Source: Dysgonomonadaceae bacterium zrk40
GTDB lineage: Bacteria > Bacteroidota > Bacteroidia > Bacteroidales > Dysgonomonadaceae
Assembly: GCA_016916535.1 (NCBI GenBank)
Contig: CP070276.1
Coordinates: 1,116,001-1,180,000 of the forward strand
Direction of reading: 5' to 3'
Length of the DNA: 64,000 nt
Both the position numbers and the translations under genes were made by a program. This document shows positions 1 through 7,047 of the stretch, in pieces (position 1 is the first letter of the stretch; every line of letters starts with the position of its first letter). The notes under the pieces were generated by a model, which did not search any database, was not told the DNA's origin, and saw only the letters and a list, made by a program, of their open reading frames with translations.

Positions 1-152
1 CTGATCACAGAATAGGCATCTTTTTCCAACATCAGCGCTCCCAGTACCGCTTCCTCCAGTTCTCTTGCCTGCGGTGGCAGTTTCCCCATATCGGGAGCAA
101 CGACTGCTTTTTCAACTACTTTAACCGATGGTTTACGTTTTTGCTTTTCCAT
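1..152 (-). CDS. dnaB: Replicative DNA helicase DnaB, N-terminal fragment
   Basis: Only the first 50 or so residues are inside the window; the gene continues beyond base 1. Reading from ATG at 152 on the minus strand gives a short basic leader, then the stretch LPPQARELEEAVLGALMLEK, which is the conserved start of the DnaB N-terminal domain (family knowledge). DnaB is the hexameric helicase that unwinds DNA at the replication fork. The leader of about 25 residues before the PPQ motif is slightly long, as in other Bacteroidetes DnaB proteins. A -7-like element lies just upstream at 183-190. The helicase core cannot be checked here. Confidence 0.9.
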   Translation of the reverse strand, partial: MEKQKRKPSVKVVEKAVVAPDMGKLPPQARELEEAVLGALMLEKDAYSVI

Positions 153-475
153 TGAATTGACCTGATATAGCATTTAAGATTGTAAAGGTACAGAGATATT
201 CATTGTGGACAGAATTTTTATCCCGCTTATATCGCCAAAAGTTATAAACAAAAAACTGTTGATAACTCCTGAACAACCTCGATGAGTTATTGTTAAACAA
301 GAACCGTTCTTATATAAATCTAATCAGACAATGAAAAGTAACGGGAGTATCCCCCAACTATATAAAAGATTGAATACCATGGATTAAGGGTCGAGCCTCA
401 ACGGGTCGACATCCTGGATGCCATTCACTCCCTTGGGAATCACCAATAACCTAAAACCTATATAAAATCATTTGT
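153..475. other. Divergent intergenic region dnaB/catalase
   Basis: No gene is visible in these 323 bases. The dnaB side carries a -7-like element, TACCTTTA on the minus strand (183-190), about 30 bases before the start codon. The catalase side has a hyphenated palindrome (299-311) and the heptamer GGGTCGA repeated directly near 390-410, but no clear TAnnTTTG element, so the catalase promoter is not located. Confidence 0.5.
299..311. promoter_or_regulatory. Palindrome upstream of catalase, possible operator
   Basis: AAGAAC-C-GTTCTT is a perfect 6+6 dyad around one base. It lies about 165 bases before the catalase start and about 150 bases before dnaB. A site of this shape suits a dimeric repressor or activator such as an oxidative-stress regulator, but no regulator is identified and chance occurrence is possible. 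Confidence 0.3.
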
Positions 476-1981
476 ATGAACGCAGAAGAATTAAAGAAAC
501 AGAAAGACAAGGAGAACAGGAAGAAGATGACTACCGTGGCAGGCGCTCCGGTAGGTAACAACCAGGACTCAATGACTGCCGGCCCACGTGGACCCATGAT
601 GTTGCAGGATGTATGGTTCCTGGAGAAACTGGCACACTTCGACCGCGAGGTGATTCCCGAAAGACGCATGCATGCCAAAGGCTCGGGCGCCTTCGGCACC
701 TTCACCGTGACTCACGACATTACCCAGTACACCCGTGCGAAGATCTTCTCCGAGATCGGCAAGCAGACCGAGATGTTCGTCCGCTTCTCCACAGTAGCCG
801 GTGAGCGGGGTGCCGCAGATGCTGAGAGGGACATCCGTGGCTTCGCGATGAAGTACTACACAGAAGAGGGCAACTGGGACCTTGTGGGCAACAACACCCC
901 GGTCTTCTTCTTCCGTGACCCGCTCAAGTTCCCCGACCTGAACCACGCGGTGAAACGTGATCCGCACACCAACCTGCGCAGTCCCAACAACAACTGGGAC
1001 TTCTGGAGCAATCTGCCCGAAGCGTTGCATCAGGTGACCATCACCATGAGCGATCGCGGCATCCCGCGTAGCTATCGCCACATGCACGGTTTCGGCAGCC
1101 ACACCTACAGCTTCATCAACAGCGACAATGTGCGTCACTGGGTGAAGTTTCACTTTGTGACCCAGCAGGGAATCGAGAACCTGAGCGATGCAGAGGCGGA
1201 AATGTTGGTAGGGAAAGATCGGGAGAGCCACCAGCGCGACCTCTTCGAGGCCATCGGCAATGGAGATTTCCCCAAATGGAAGATGTTCATTCAGGTGATG
1301 ACCGAGGAGCAGGCTGAGCAGATGCCCTACAACCCGTTAGACCTGACCAAGGTTTGGTACAAGGGCGACTTTCCGTTGATCCCGGTAGGGGAGTTTGAAC
1401 TAAACCGCAATCCGGACAACTACTTCCAGGATGTGGAACAGGCAGCATTCAACCCTGCCAACGTGGTGCCGGGTATCGGCTTCTCACCCGACAAAATGTT
1501 GCAGGGTCGTCTCTTCTCCTACGGCGATGCGCAGCGTTACCGCCTGGGGGTAAACCACCACCAGATCCCGGTAAACCAGCCCAAGGGGGTAAAGGAAGGC
1601 TACAACTCCTACCACCGCGACGGTCAGATGCGGGTCGACGGCAATCTGGGTGCCGCCCTCCATTATGAACCCAACAGCTATAGCATCTGGCAGGAACAGC
1701 CTGAGCATGACGAGCCTGTTCAGAAGGTGAACGGCGACATCAAACGGTGGAACTTCCGCGAGGATGATGACAATTACTACGAACAGCCAGGCAAGCTCTT
1801 CCGCCTGATGACTGCGGAAGAACAACAAAGACTGTTTGAAAACACCGCCCGGAACATGGGTTGCTCTGATGAGATCATCAAGATCCGCCATATCGGCAAC
1901 TGCTACAAGGCCGACCCCGCCTATGGGCGTGGTGTGGCTGATGCACTGGGCATCTCCTACGAGAAAGCGGGGATTATCTGA
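476..1981 (+). CDS. katA: Monofunctional haem catalase, small-subunit type
   Basis: Catalase converts hydrogen peroxide to water and oxygen in the cytoplasm. The 501-residue protein is the size of small-subunit (clade 3) catalases. Visible residues: distal His66 in [12 protein letters not shown], the Asn139/140 pair in [13 protein letters not shown], and the proximal haem ligand Tyr349 in [15 protein letters not shown] second ATG at residue 18 ([12 protein letters not shown]) matches where many catalases begin, so the first 17 lysine-rich residues may not be translated. The gene stands alone, with a strong terminator 33 bases after the stop. It probably protects this anaerobe during exposure to oxygen. 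The family call is secure; the choice of katA rather than katB as a symbol is conventional. Confidence 0.95.
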   Translation: MNAEELKKQKDKENRKKMTTVAGAPVGNNQDSMTAGPRGPMMLQDVWFLEKLAHFDREVIPERRMHAKGSGAFGTFTVTHDITQYTRAKIFSEIGKQTEMFVRFSTVAGERGAADAERDIRGFAMKYYTEEGNWDLVGNNTPVFFFRDPLKFPDLNHAVKRDPHTNLRSPNNNWDFWSNLPEALHQVTITMSDRGIPRSYRHMHGFGSHTYSFINSDNVRHWVKFHFVTQQGIENLSDAEAEMLVGKDRESHQRDLFEAIGNGDFPKWKMFIQVMTEEQAEQMPYNPLDLTKVWYKGDFPLIPVGEFELNRNPDNYFQDVEQAAFNPANVVPGIGFSPDKMLQGRLFSYGDAQRYRLGVNHHQIPVNQPKGVKEGYNSYHRDGQMRVDGNLGAALHYEPNSYSIWQEQPEHDEPVQKVNGDIKRWNFREDDDNYYEQPGKLFRLMTAEEQQRLFENTARNMGCSDEIIKIRHIGNCYKADPAYGRGVADALGISYEKAGII

Positions 1982-2013
1982 TTCGTAGTAGGATTCGCAG
2001 TAGAAATAGTATT

Positions 2014-2053
2014 AGAGGCCGTCTCATGATATCACATGAGATGGCCTCTTTAT
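2014..2053 (+). terminator. Rho-independent terminator of the catalase gene
   Basis: A 15-bp stem with one G-T pair (2014-2028 with 2035-2049), a 6-base loop, and a short T-rich tail. It sits directly before the composite repeat that starts at 2052, so the tail and the repeat share bases. Confidence 0.85.
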
Positions 2054-2171
2054 TGTGAAGTCGCCTCACACGACTTTAAATTACACTTTAATTGGGACGT
2101 ATCTGATTCTTAACTGCCTCGGATATGTTAGACGTATATTAGAACGAGATTAGAACGAGATTAGAACGAAA
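2052..2171 (+). repeat. Composite intergenic repeat, copy 1
   Basis: This 120-base segment has a homologue at 49371-49501. Shared parts in order: block 1 (2052-2074) with ATTGTGA, TCGC, TCACA and GAC at the same spacing; block 2 (2103-2121), CTGATTCT then TGCCTCG; and an 11-bp array from 2128. Block 2 starts 51 bases after block 1 in both copies, and the array starts 25 bases after block 2 in both. The array here has four units: a degenerate TTAGACGTATA, two TTAGAACGAGA and one TTAGAACGAAA. GACGTAT (2131-2137) and ATACGTC (2171-2177) form an inverted pair around the regular units. The function is unknown. It lies between catalase and dsbD, about 100 bases before the dsbD promoter. Confidence 0.8.
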
Positions 2172-2269
2172 TACGTCTCATCTCTTCAGGTTGTATGGGT
2201 GAAATGAACATTTTCATACCTCTTGGGGTTATTTCACAATCTGCAACCAATCCTTTTCACTGATTTCAC

Positions 2270-2278
2270 TACCTTTGC
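2270..2278 (+). promoter_or_regulatory. Promoter -7 element of dsbD
   Basis: TACCTTTGC matches the Bacteroidetes -7 consensus TAnnTTTG exactly and ends 26 bases before the chosen ATG. A TTG inside this element (2275) is in frame with dsbD and could be mistaken for a start codon. Confidence 0.65.
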
Positions 2279-2304
2279 AGATTAAACGACAAGATGATAG
2301 AACA

Positions 2305-4350
2305 ATGAATATGAAAAAACTGACGACACTGCTGTCGCTGGCTCTGCTCTTTACTACGCTCACCTTTGCTCAGGATGAGATGCGCTGGAGCTTCTCCCTC
2401 GAGGATCGCGGCAACGGAGAAATAGAGCTGGTGGCTGATGTAAAAATCAAACAGGGGTGGTATCTCTATGACACCAAGATACCGGAAGGAGGCCCTACCC
2501 CCACGCAGATCAGCTTCGACAACATTACCGGTGCGGAACCCGTAGGTGAGTTCCATGCTTCCGGCAAAGAGGCGAAGGTGAAGTTCGATGCCATCTTCGG
2601 CATGCAGATTGGGATCTTCCAGGAAAGTGCTCGCTTCGTACAACGGTTACGGGTAACTGACACAAACAGCTTCGCGATCGCAGGCGATGTGCGGGCACAG
2701 GCTTGTGACGACCAGAGCTGCACCCCGCCCCTGCCCAACGACTTTGCCTTCAGCGCTGCCGTTCTGCCGGCAACGGTAACAGTCTCATCCTCAACAACAA
2801 CGCCTGCAGGCGAATCGGGAAACACAGCACCTCTCACTGCACTGCAGCCGTTGGAAGCTGCCGTCAATGAAACCGCTGCAGCAGCGACCACTGTATCGGT
2901 TTCAGATCTCGACAGCGACCTGCTCTGGACACCGGTGGTAGAGGAGCTGCAACAGTTTGGCATGAAGGGCAGTACTGCCGGCATGTCACTCTTCTGGATC
3001 CTGCTCTCCGGCTTTGCGGGCGGGCTGATCGCGCTGGTGACACCCTGTGTCTGGCCGATGATTCCCATGACGGTCAGCTTCTTCCTGAAACGGAACAAGA
3101 CAGATAAGAAAAAGGCAGTGGGTGAGGCACTGGTCTACGGTGTCGCCATCATCGTGATCTATGTGGTACTGGGATTGATCATCACCGCCATCTTTGGCGC
3201 CAGCGCACTGAACAACCTGGCCACCAGTGCTCTGTTCAACCTGATCTTCTTCGCCCTGTTGGTCTTCTTCGCCATCGCCTTCTTCGGTGGCTTCGAACTG
3301 GTGCTCCCCTCAAAATGGACCAACAAGATGGACCAGAAGGCAGACACCACAACGGGTGTCCTCAGCATCTTCTTCATGGCCTTCACCCTGGTGCTGGTCT
3401 CCTTCTCCTGCACCGGCCCCATCATCGGCACCCTGCTGGTGGAGGCTGCCACCGCCGGCAGCATCATCGCACCGGCCATCGGCATGCTGGGCTTCGCACT
3501 TGCCCTGGCCATCCCCTTTGTCCTCTTCGCCATCTTCCCCTCCTGGCTCTCCACCATGCCCAAGTCGGGCGGATGGCTCAACTCGGTGAAGGTGGTGCTG
3601 GGATTCCTGGAACTGGCACTCGCTTTGAAGTTCCTCTCGGTAGCCGACCTGGCCTACGGGTGGGGCATCCTCGACCGTGAGGTGTTCCTGGTATTGTGGA
3701 TCGTTATCTTTGTACTGCTGGGAATCTACCTGCTTGGAAAAATCAAGTTCCCCGGCGACAGCGATGTACCGCACCTCACCATCCCGCGCCTCTTCCTCTC
3801 CATCATCTCACTCGCCTTCGCGGTCTATATGATCCCGGGACTGTGGGGAGCACCCCTCAAGGCTATCAGTGCCTTCTCACCTCCCCTCTACACGCAAGAT
3901 TTCAATCTTTACGAGGGTGAGGTGCATGCGCAGACACTCGACTATGAAACAGGTGTGGCGATGGCCAAGCAACAGAACAAACCATTGCTGATCGACTTCT
4001 CAGGCTATGGGTGCGTCAACTGCCGCAAGATGGAGGCCTCGGTATGGACCGACCCGCGGGTGAAAGATCTGCTGGACAACGAGTACATCCTGGTCACCCT
4101 GATGGTGGACGACAAAACACGGCTGCCGGAGATCATCGAGGTGGAGGAGAACGGACGCACCACGCGACTGAAAACCGTGGGCGACAAGTGGAGCTACCTG
4201 CAGCGCCACAAGTTTGGAGCCAACGCCCAACCCTATTACATCGCGCTCGATCACGAGGGCAAACCGCTCAGCCCCTCCTACGCCTATGACGAGAACGTGG
4301 AGCGATACCTAGACTTCCTGGAGACGGGACTGACCAATTTCAAGAAATAA
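2305..4350 (+). CDS. dsbD: Thiol:disulfide interchange protein DsbD
   Basis: Moves reducing power from cytoplasmic thioredoxin across the inner membrane to periplasmic disulfide reductases and cytochrome c maturation. From ATG 2305 the product has 681 residues: a signal peptide (ending near FAQ), a periplasmic N-terminal domain to about residue 200, an eight-helix CcdA-like membrane domain with Cys248 in TPCVWPM and Cys369 in FSCTGP, and a C-terminal thioredoxin domain with Cys570-V-N-Cys573. All expected redox cysteines of the membrane and C-terminal domains are present. A threonine/alanine-rich linker lies at about 165-200. ATG at 2311 is an equally good start. Its role fits the multihaem cytochromes encoded at 23-25 kb, which need reduced haem-binding cysteines. 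A terminator follows at once. Confidence 0.92.
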   Translation: MNMKKLTTLLSLALLFTTLTFAQDEMRWSFSLEDRGNGEIELVADVKIKQGWYLYDTKIPEGGPTPTQISFDNITGAEPVGEFHASGKEAKVKFDAIFGMQIGIFQESARFVQRLRVTDTNSFAIAGDVRAQACDDQSCTPPLPNDFAFSAAVLPATVTVSSSTTTPAGESGNTAPLTALQPLEAAVNETAAAATTVSVSDLDSDLLWTPVVEELQQFGMKGSTAGMSLFWILLSGFAGGLIALVTPCVWPMIPMTVSFFLKRNKTDKKKAVGEALVYGVAIIVIYVVLGLIITAIFGASALNNLATSALFNLIFFALLVFFAIAFFGGFELVLPSKWTNKMDQKADTTTGVLSIFFMAFTLVLVSFSCTGPIIGTLLVEAATAGSIIAPAIGMLGFALALAIPFVLFAIFPSWLSTMPKSGGWLNSVKVVLGFLELALALKFLSVADLAYGWGILDREVFLVLWIVIFVLLGIYLLGKIKFPGDSDVPHLTIPRLFLSIISLAFAVYMIPGLWGAPLKAISAFSPPLYTQDFNLYEGEVHAQTLDYETGVAMAKQQNKPLLIDFSGYGCVNCRKMEASVWTDPRVKDLLDNEYILVTLMVDDKTRLPEIIEVEENGRTTRLKTVGDKWSYLQRHKFGANAQPYYIALDHEGKPLSPSYAYDENVERYLDFLETGLTNFKK

Positions 4351-4360
4351 CAACCTTAAT

Positions 4361-4393
4361 GCAGAGACGACCGGTGTCGTCTCTGCCCTTTTT
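4361..4393 (+). terminator. Terminator of dsbD
   Basis: A perfect 11-bp stem (4361-4371 with 4376-4386), CGGT loop, then CC and five T. The stem contains an in-frame ATG (4359) upstream of mazG that is therefore unlikely to be a start. Confidence 0.9.
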
Positions 4394-4397
4394 CGAC

Positions 4398-5186
4398 ATG
4401 CATACGAGAGAAGAAAAAATGGAAGCGTTCGGGCGGTTGCTCGACGTGATGGACGAACTGCGGGAGAAGTGTCCCTGGGACCGCGAACAGACCAACGAAA
4501 GCCTGCGGGCCAACACCATCGAAGAGACCTACGAGCTGGCCGAGGCAATCATCGCCAACGACAACCCTGAAATCAAAAAAGAGCTGGGCGACCTGCTGCT
4601 GCACGTGGTCTTCTATTCGAAGATCGGCGAAGAGAAAGAGGCGTTCGACATCGGGGATGTCTGCCTTGCCATCTGTGACAAGCTCATCTTCCGCCATCCC
4701 CATGTCTTCGGCGACCAACAGGCCGGCTCCGCCGGTATGGTGGAGAAGAGCTGGGAGCAGATCAAGCTGAAGGAAAAAGGTGGAAACAAGACGGTACTCG
4801 AAGGCGTTCCCTCCGCCCTGCCTGCTTTGGTGAAAGCCTATCGCATCCAGGACAAGGCGCGCAATGCCGGTTTCGACTGGAATGAACGCCAGGATGTATG
4901 GGAGAAAGTAAAGGAGGAGTTGGGAGAGCTGGAAGCTGAAATTGAAGGTTTGGATGCCGACCGGATGGAAGCTGAGTTTGGCGACATGCTCTTCAGCATC
5001 ATCAACGCTGCACGACTCTACAAGGTAAATCCCGACAACGCGCTGGAACGCACCAACCGCAAGTTTATCTACCGTTTCATCTACATGGAGCAGAAGCTCC
5101 GTGAACAGGGACGCCAATTGAAAGAGGTAACGCTGGAAGAGATGGAAGCCTTCTGGCAGGAAGCAAAAAAAACGGAAAAAGCATGA
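4398..5186 (+). CDS. mazG: Nucleoside triphosphate pyrophosphohydrolase MazG
   Basis: Hydrolyses NTPs to NMPs and pyrophosphate, cleaning the nucleotide pool and, in E. coli, lowering ppGpp. From ATG 4398 the protein has 262 residues, almost exactly the E. coli length. The start is placed after the dsbD terminator because the upstream in-frame ATG lies inside that hairpin. The CPWDREQTNESLRANTIEETYELAEAI stretch (first MazG domain with its EExxE metal-binding motif) is near residues 28-55, and a second MazG domain follows (GFDWNERQDVWEKVKEELGELEAEI, then EFGDMLFS). The stop overlaps the ATG of the next gene by 4 bases (ATGA), which suggests translational coupling. Confidence 0.93.
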   Translation: MHTREEKMEAFGRLLDVMDELREKCPWDREQTNESLRANTIEETYELAEAIIANDNPEIKKELGDLLLHVVFYSKIGEEKEAFDIGDVCLAICDKLIFRHPHVFGDQQAGSAGMVEKSWEQIKLKEKGGNKTVLEGVPSALPALVKAYRIQDKARNAGFDWNERQDVWEKVKEELGELEAEIEGLDADRMEAEFGDMLFSIINAARLYKVNPDNALERTNRKFIYRFIYMEQKLREQGRQLKEVTLEEMEAFWQEAKKTEKA

Positions 5187-5383
5187 AGAACCTGCTCTGT
5201 CCGCAATGCAAGATACGCCGCTTCTACCTGCTCAACGCAGCAGGAGAAAGACTGGTGGTAACAATCACGAAAGAAAAAGAGATCCAGCCGATTCATGAAA
5301 ATGAATCACTCGAAGGGTTTGACACCTCGTTGCTCTACTGCCTCGGATGCTCCTGGAGAGGTACGGTCAACAATCTGGTCTGA
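5183..5383 (+). CDS. Small two-CxxC zinc-ribbon-like protein
   Basis: A 66-residue protein of unknown function. It begins MKNLLCPQCKIRRFY and ends with LLYCLGCSWRGTVNNLV, so CPQC (residues 6-9) and CLGC (about 53-56) could hold one zinc ion in a ribbon fold. There is no signal peptide or membrane segment. It overlaps mazG by 4 bases and is probably co-translated with it. The stop lies one base from the stop of the convergent UPF0316 gene. I do not recognise a named family; a DNA- or RNA-binding role is possible only by analogy. Confidence 0.7.
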   Translation: MKNLLCPQCKIRRFYLLNAAGERLVVTITKEKEIQPIHENESLEGFDTSLLYCLGCSWRGTVNNLV

Positions 5384-5384
5384 C

Positions 5385-5948
5385 CTATTTCCCGAGCCGC
5401 CATTGCGCCAGGATTGACTTTCGTTTCGGGAAGATACCGTTTTGACGCGTACGCACATCTTCCACCACGTAGAAGATATTCTTATCAAACTCACTGAGCG
5501 TGCGCTCCATCTTTTTCATCTCCTTGCGATCGATCACCGTTTCAATGATGTCGACTGCATCGGTCGATCCTTCACCATGTGTCAGAGTGGCCCCGAAATT
5601 AAGTTTATTCAGTATCTTCACCAGGTGAGCACCATTCTTCTGGGTATAGATGCGGCAGAGTACGATCCCATAGGCGATGCGTTGCTCGAGCAGTATCCCT
5701 ACGTAATTACCGGCGGCATAACCGGCGGCATAGGAGAGATATGCCAGCATATCATTGGCGCGTGAGAGAATCTGAGAGATGATCACCACCCAGATAAATA
5801 CCTCCACGAAGCCTATCAAAGGTGCCTTGTATTTTTCACCTTTCGAGACGAAAATGATGCGCAGTGTGCCGAGCGACACATCCACCACGCGGCCGAAAAA
5901 GATGATCACGGGCAACAACCAGGGGTAAACGTCTAAGAAATCGAACAT
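5385..5948 (-). CDS. UPF0316 family membrane protein (DUF2179-type C-terminus)
   Basis: 187 residues. Three hydrophobic segments (about 10-30, 42-60, 66-90, with GRVVDVSLGTLRIIFVSKG between the first two) are followed by a soluble domain of about 80 residues with VDIIETVIDRKEMKKMERTLSEFDKNIFYVVEDVR, typical of DUF2179. The family resembles the YitT/UPF0316 group of inner-membrane proteins; its function is not established. It lies 33 bases downstream of the threonine aldolase gene on the same strand, so the two could share a transcript. Confidence 0.85.
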   Translation of the reverse strand: MFDFLDVYPWLLPVIIFFGRVVDVSLGTLRIIFVSKGEKYKAPLIGFVEVFIWVVIISQILSRANDMLAYLSYAAGYAAGNYVGILLEQRIAYGIVLCRIYTQKNGAHLVKILNKLNFGATLTHGEGSTDAVDIIETVIDRKEMKKMERTLSEFDKNIFYVVEDVRTRQNGIFPKRKSILAQWRLGK

Positions 5949-5975
5949 TGTAATATTTTTTTAGCTGTATGCGAT

Positions 5976-6003
5976 AAGCTATCAGCTGTCAGCTGTTAGC
6001 TTG
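5976..6003. repeat. Imperfect palindrome between threonine aldolase and UPF0316 genes
   Basis: AAGCTA-A-CAGCTG and CAGCTG-A-TAGCTT face each other with one mismatch, across the stop of the threonine aldolase gene. The pair can form a hairpin but has no T-run behind it, so it is a weak terminator candidate at best. Confidence 0.4.
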
Positions 6004-7013
6004 AAAAGAACGTCTGAAAATTGTTTGATATCCTCTTCTGTGGTGTCCCACGAACAGACCAGCCGCATCTCGTTGCGGCTCTCATCCCAGTCGTAGAAGA
6101 AATAACGCTCGCGCAGACGGTCGGTGATGCTTTTTGGAAGGATGAAGAAGATCGCGTTCGACTCCACCTTCTGCGTGATCTCAATCCCTTTCACCCTGCT
6201 CATCTCGCGGTACAGCATCTGCGCCGCAACATTCGAACGGTGTGCGTTCTCCAGCCAGAGGTTCTCACGCAAGTAGGGGATGAACTGCGCGGCGATGTAT
6301 CGCATCTTGGAATATAGCTGGGTGGTCTGCTTCCGGTAATAACGGATATGCTGTGCCAACTCCTCCCGCAGGGGCACAAGCACCTCACCGAACATCAGCC
6401 CATTCTTGGTGCCTCCCAGGGTAAAAATATCCACTCCACAATCTATAGTCATCTCCCTCAGCGACAGACCCAGCATTGCACAGGCATTGGCTATGCGGGT
6501 ACCATCCACGAAGAGCAGCATCTCATGGGCGTGTGCGAGCTCTGCCAGCGCACTGATCTCATCAGGGGTGTAGGCGGTCCCCAGCTCTGTGGTCTGTGAG
6601 ATGGCAATCACCCTTGGTTGCGAGTGATGCTCGAAGCCGAACCCGTGGAGGTGGGGACGAACCAGTTCAGGCGTGAGCTTGCCGTCAGGTGTATCGATCT
6701 CCTTGAGCGATGCCCCTGTCAGCTTCACCGGTGCCCCGCACTCATCCACCGCGATATGGGCGGTGGCAGCACAGAGGATGGAATGAAACGGCAGCGTGCA
6801 GGCTTGTAGCGCCACCACATTGGCACCCGTGCCGTTGAGCATGAAAAAAGGCTCAATGAAATTCTCTCCCAGCAACTCCCGCACCACGGCGGCAGCCTCA
6901 GCTGTCCAGGGATCATCACCATAGGCGATGGCATGATCGCTGTTTGCCGATGCAAGGGCTTCGATGATACGGGGATGTACACCCGAGTTGTTGTCACTTC
7001 CGAAACTTCGCAT
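5982..7013 (-). CDS. Low-specificity L-threonine aldolase (PLP enzyme)
   Basis: Splits L-threonine and allo-threonine into glycine and acetaldehyde using pyridoxal phosphate, a source of glycine in the cytoplasm. From ATG 7013 the protein has 343 residues. It opens with MRSFGSDNNSGVHPRIIEAL and shows HIAVDECGAP, FVDGTRIANA (PLP-contacting Asp) and the PLP lysine Lys203 in TLGGTKNGLMFGE. The in-frame TTG at 7037 lies inside the -7 promoter element and was not used. Aldolase-family enzymes of this fold include beta-eliminating lyases, but the motif set fits threonine aldolase. It is followed by the UPF0316 gene and preceded by metH. Confidence 0.9.
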   Translation of the reverse strand: MRSFGSDNNSGVHPRIIEALASANSDHAIAYGDDPWTAEAAAVVRELLGENFIEPFFMLNGTGANVVALQACTLPFHSILCAATAHIAVDECGAPVKLTGASLKEIDTPDGKLTPELVRPHLHGFGFEHHSQPRVIAISQTTELGTAYTPDEISALAELAHAHEMLLFVDGTRIANACAMLGLSLREMTIDCGVDIFTLGGTKNGLMFGEVLVPLREELAQHIRYYRKQTTQLYSKMRYIAAQFIPYLRENLWLENAHRSNVAAQMLYREMSRVKGIEITQKVESNAIFFILPKSITDRLRERYFFYDWDESRNEMRLVCSWDTTEEDIKQFSDVLFKLTADS

Positions 7014-7033
7014 AATTTTTTCGTTTTGGGGAT

Positions 7034-7042
7034 GCAAAGATA
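7034..7042 (-). promoter_or_regulatory. Promoter -7 element of threonine aldolase gene
   Basis: TATCTTTGC on the minus strand matches TAnnTTTG and lies 20 bases before ATG 7013. The promoter sits in the short gap after metH, so the aldolase gene can be expressed separately. Confidence 0.6.
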
Positions 7043-7047
7043 CTAAC

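Noticed and set aside
2128-2171. CRISPR-like array of repeats
   Set aside because: Units are 11 bases with no spacers and no cas genes nearby; they form a tandem array, not a CRISPR.
2275-2277. TTG start for dsbD (and similar TTG starts for threonine aldolase at 7037 and sppA at 15750)
   Set aside because: Each TTG lies inside a TAnnTTTG promoter element; the ATG behind it gives the expected signal peptide or N-terminus.
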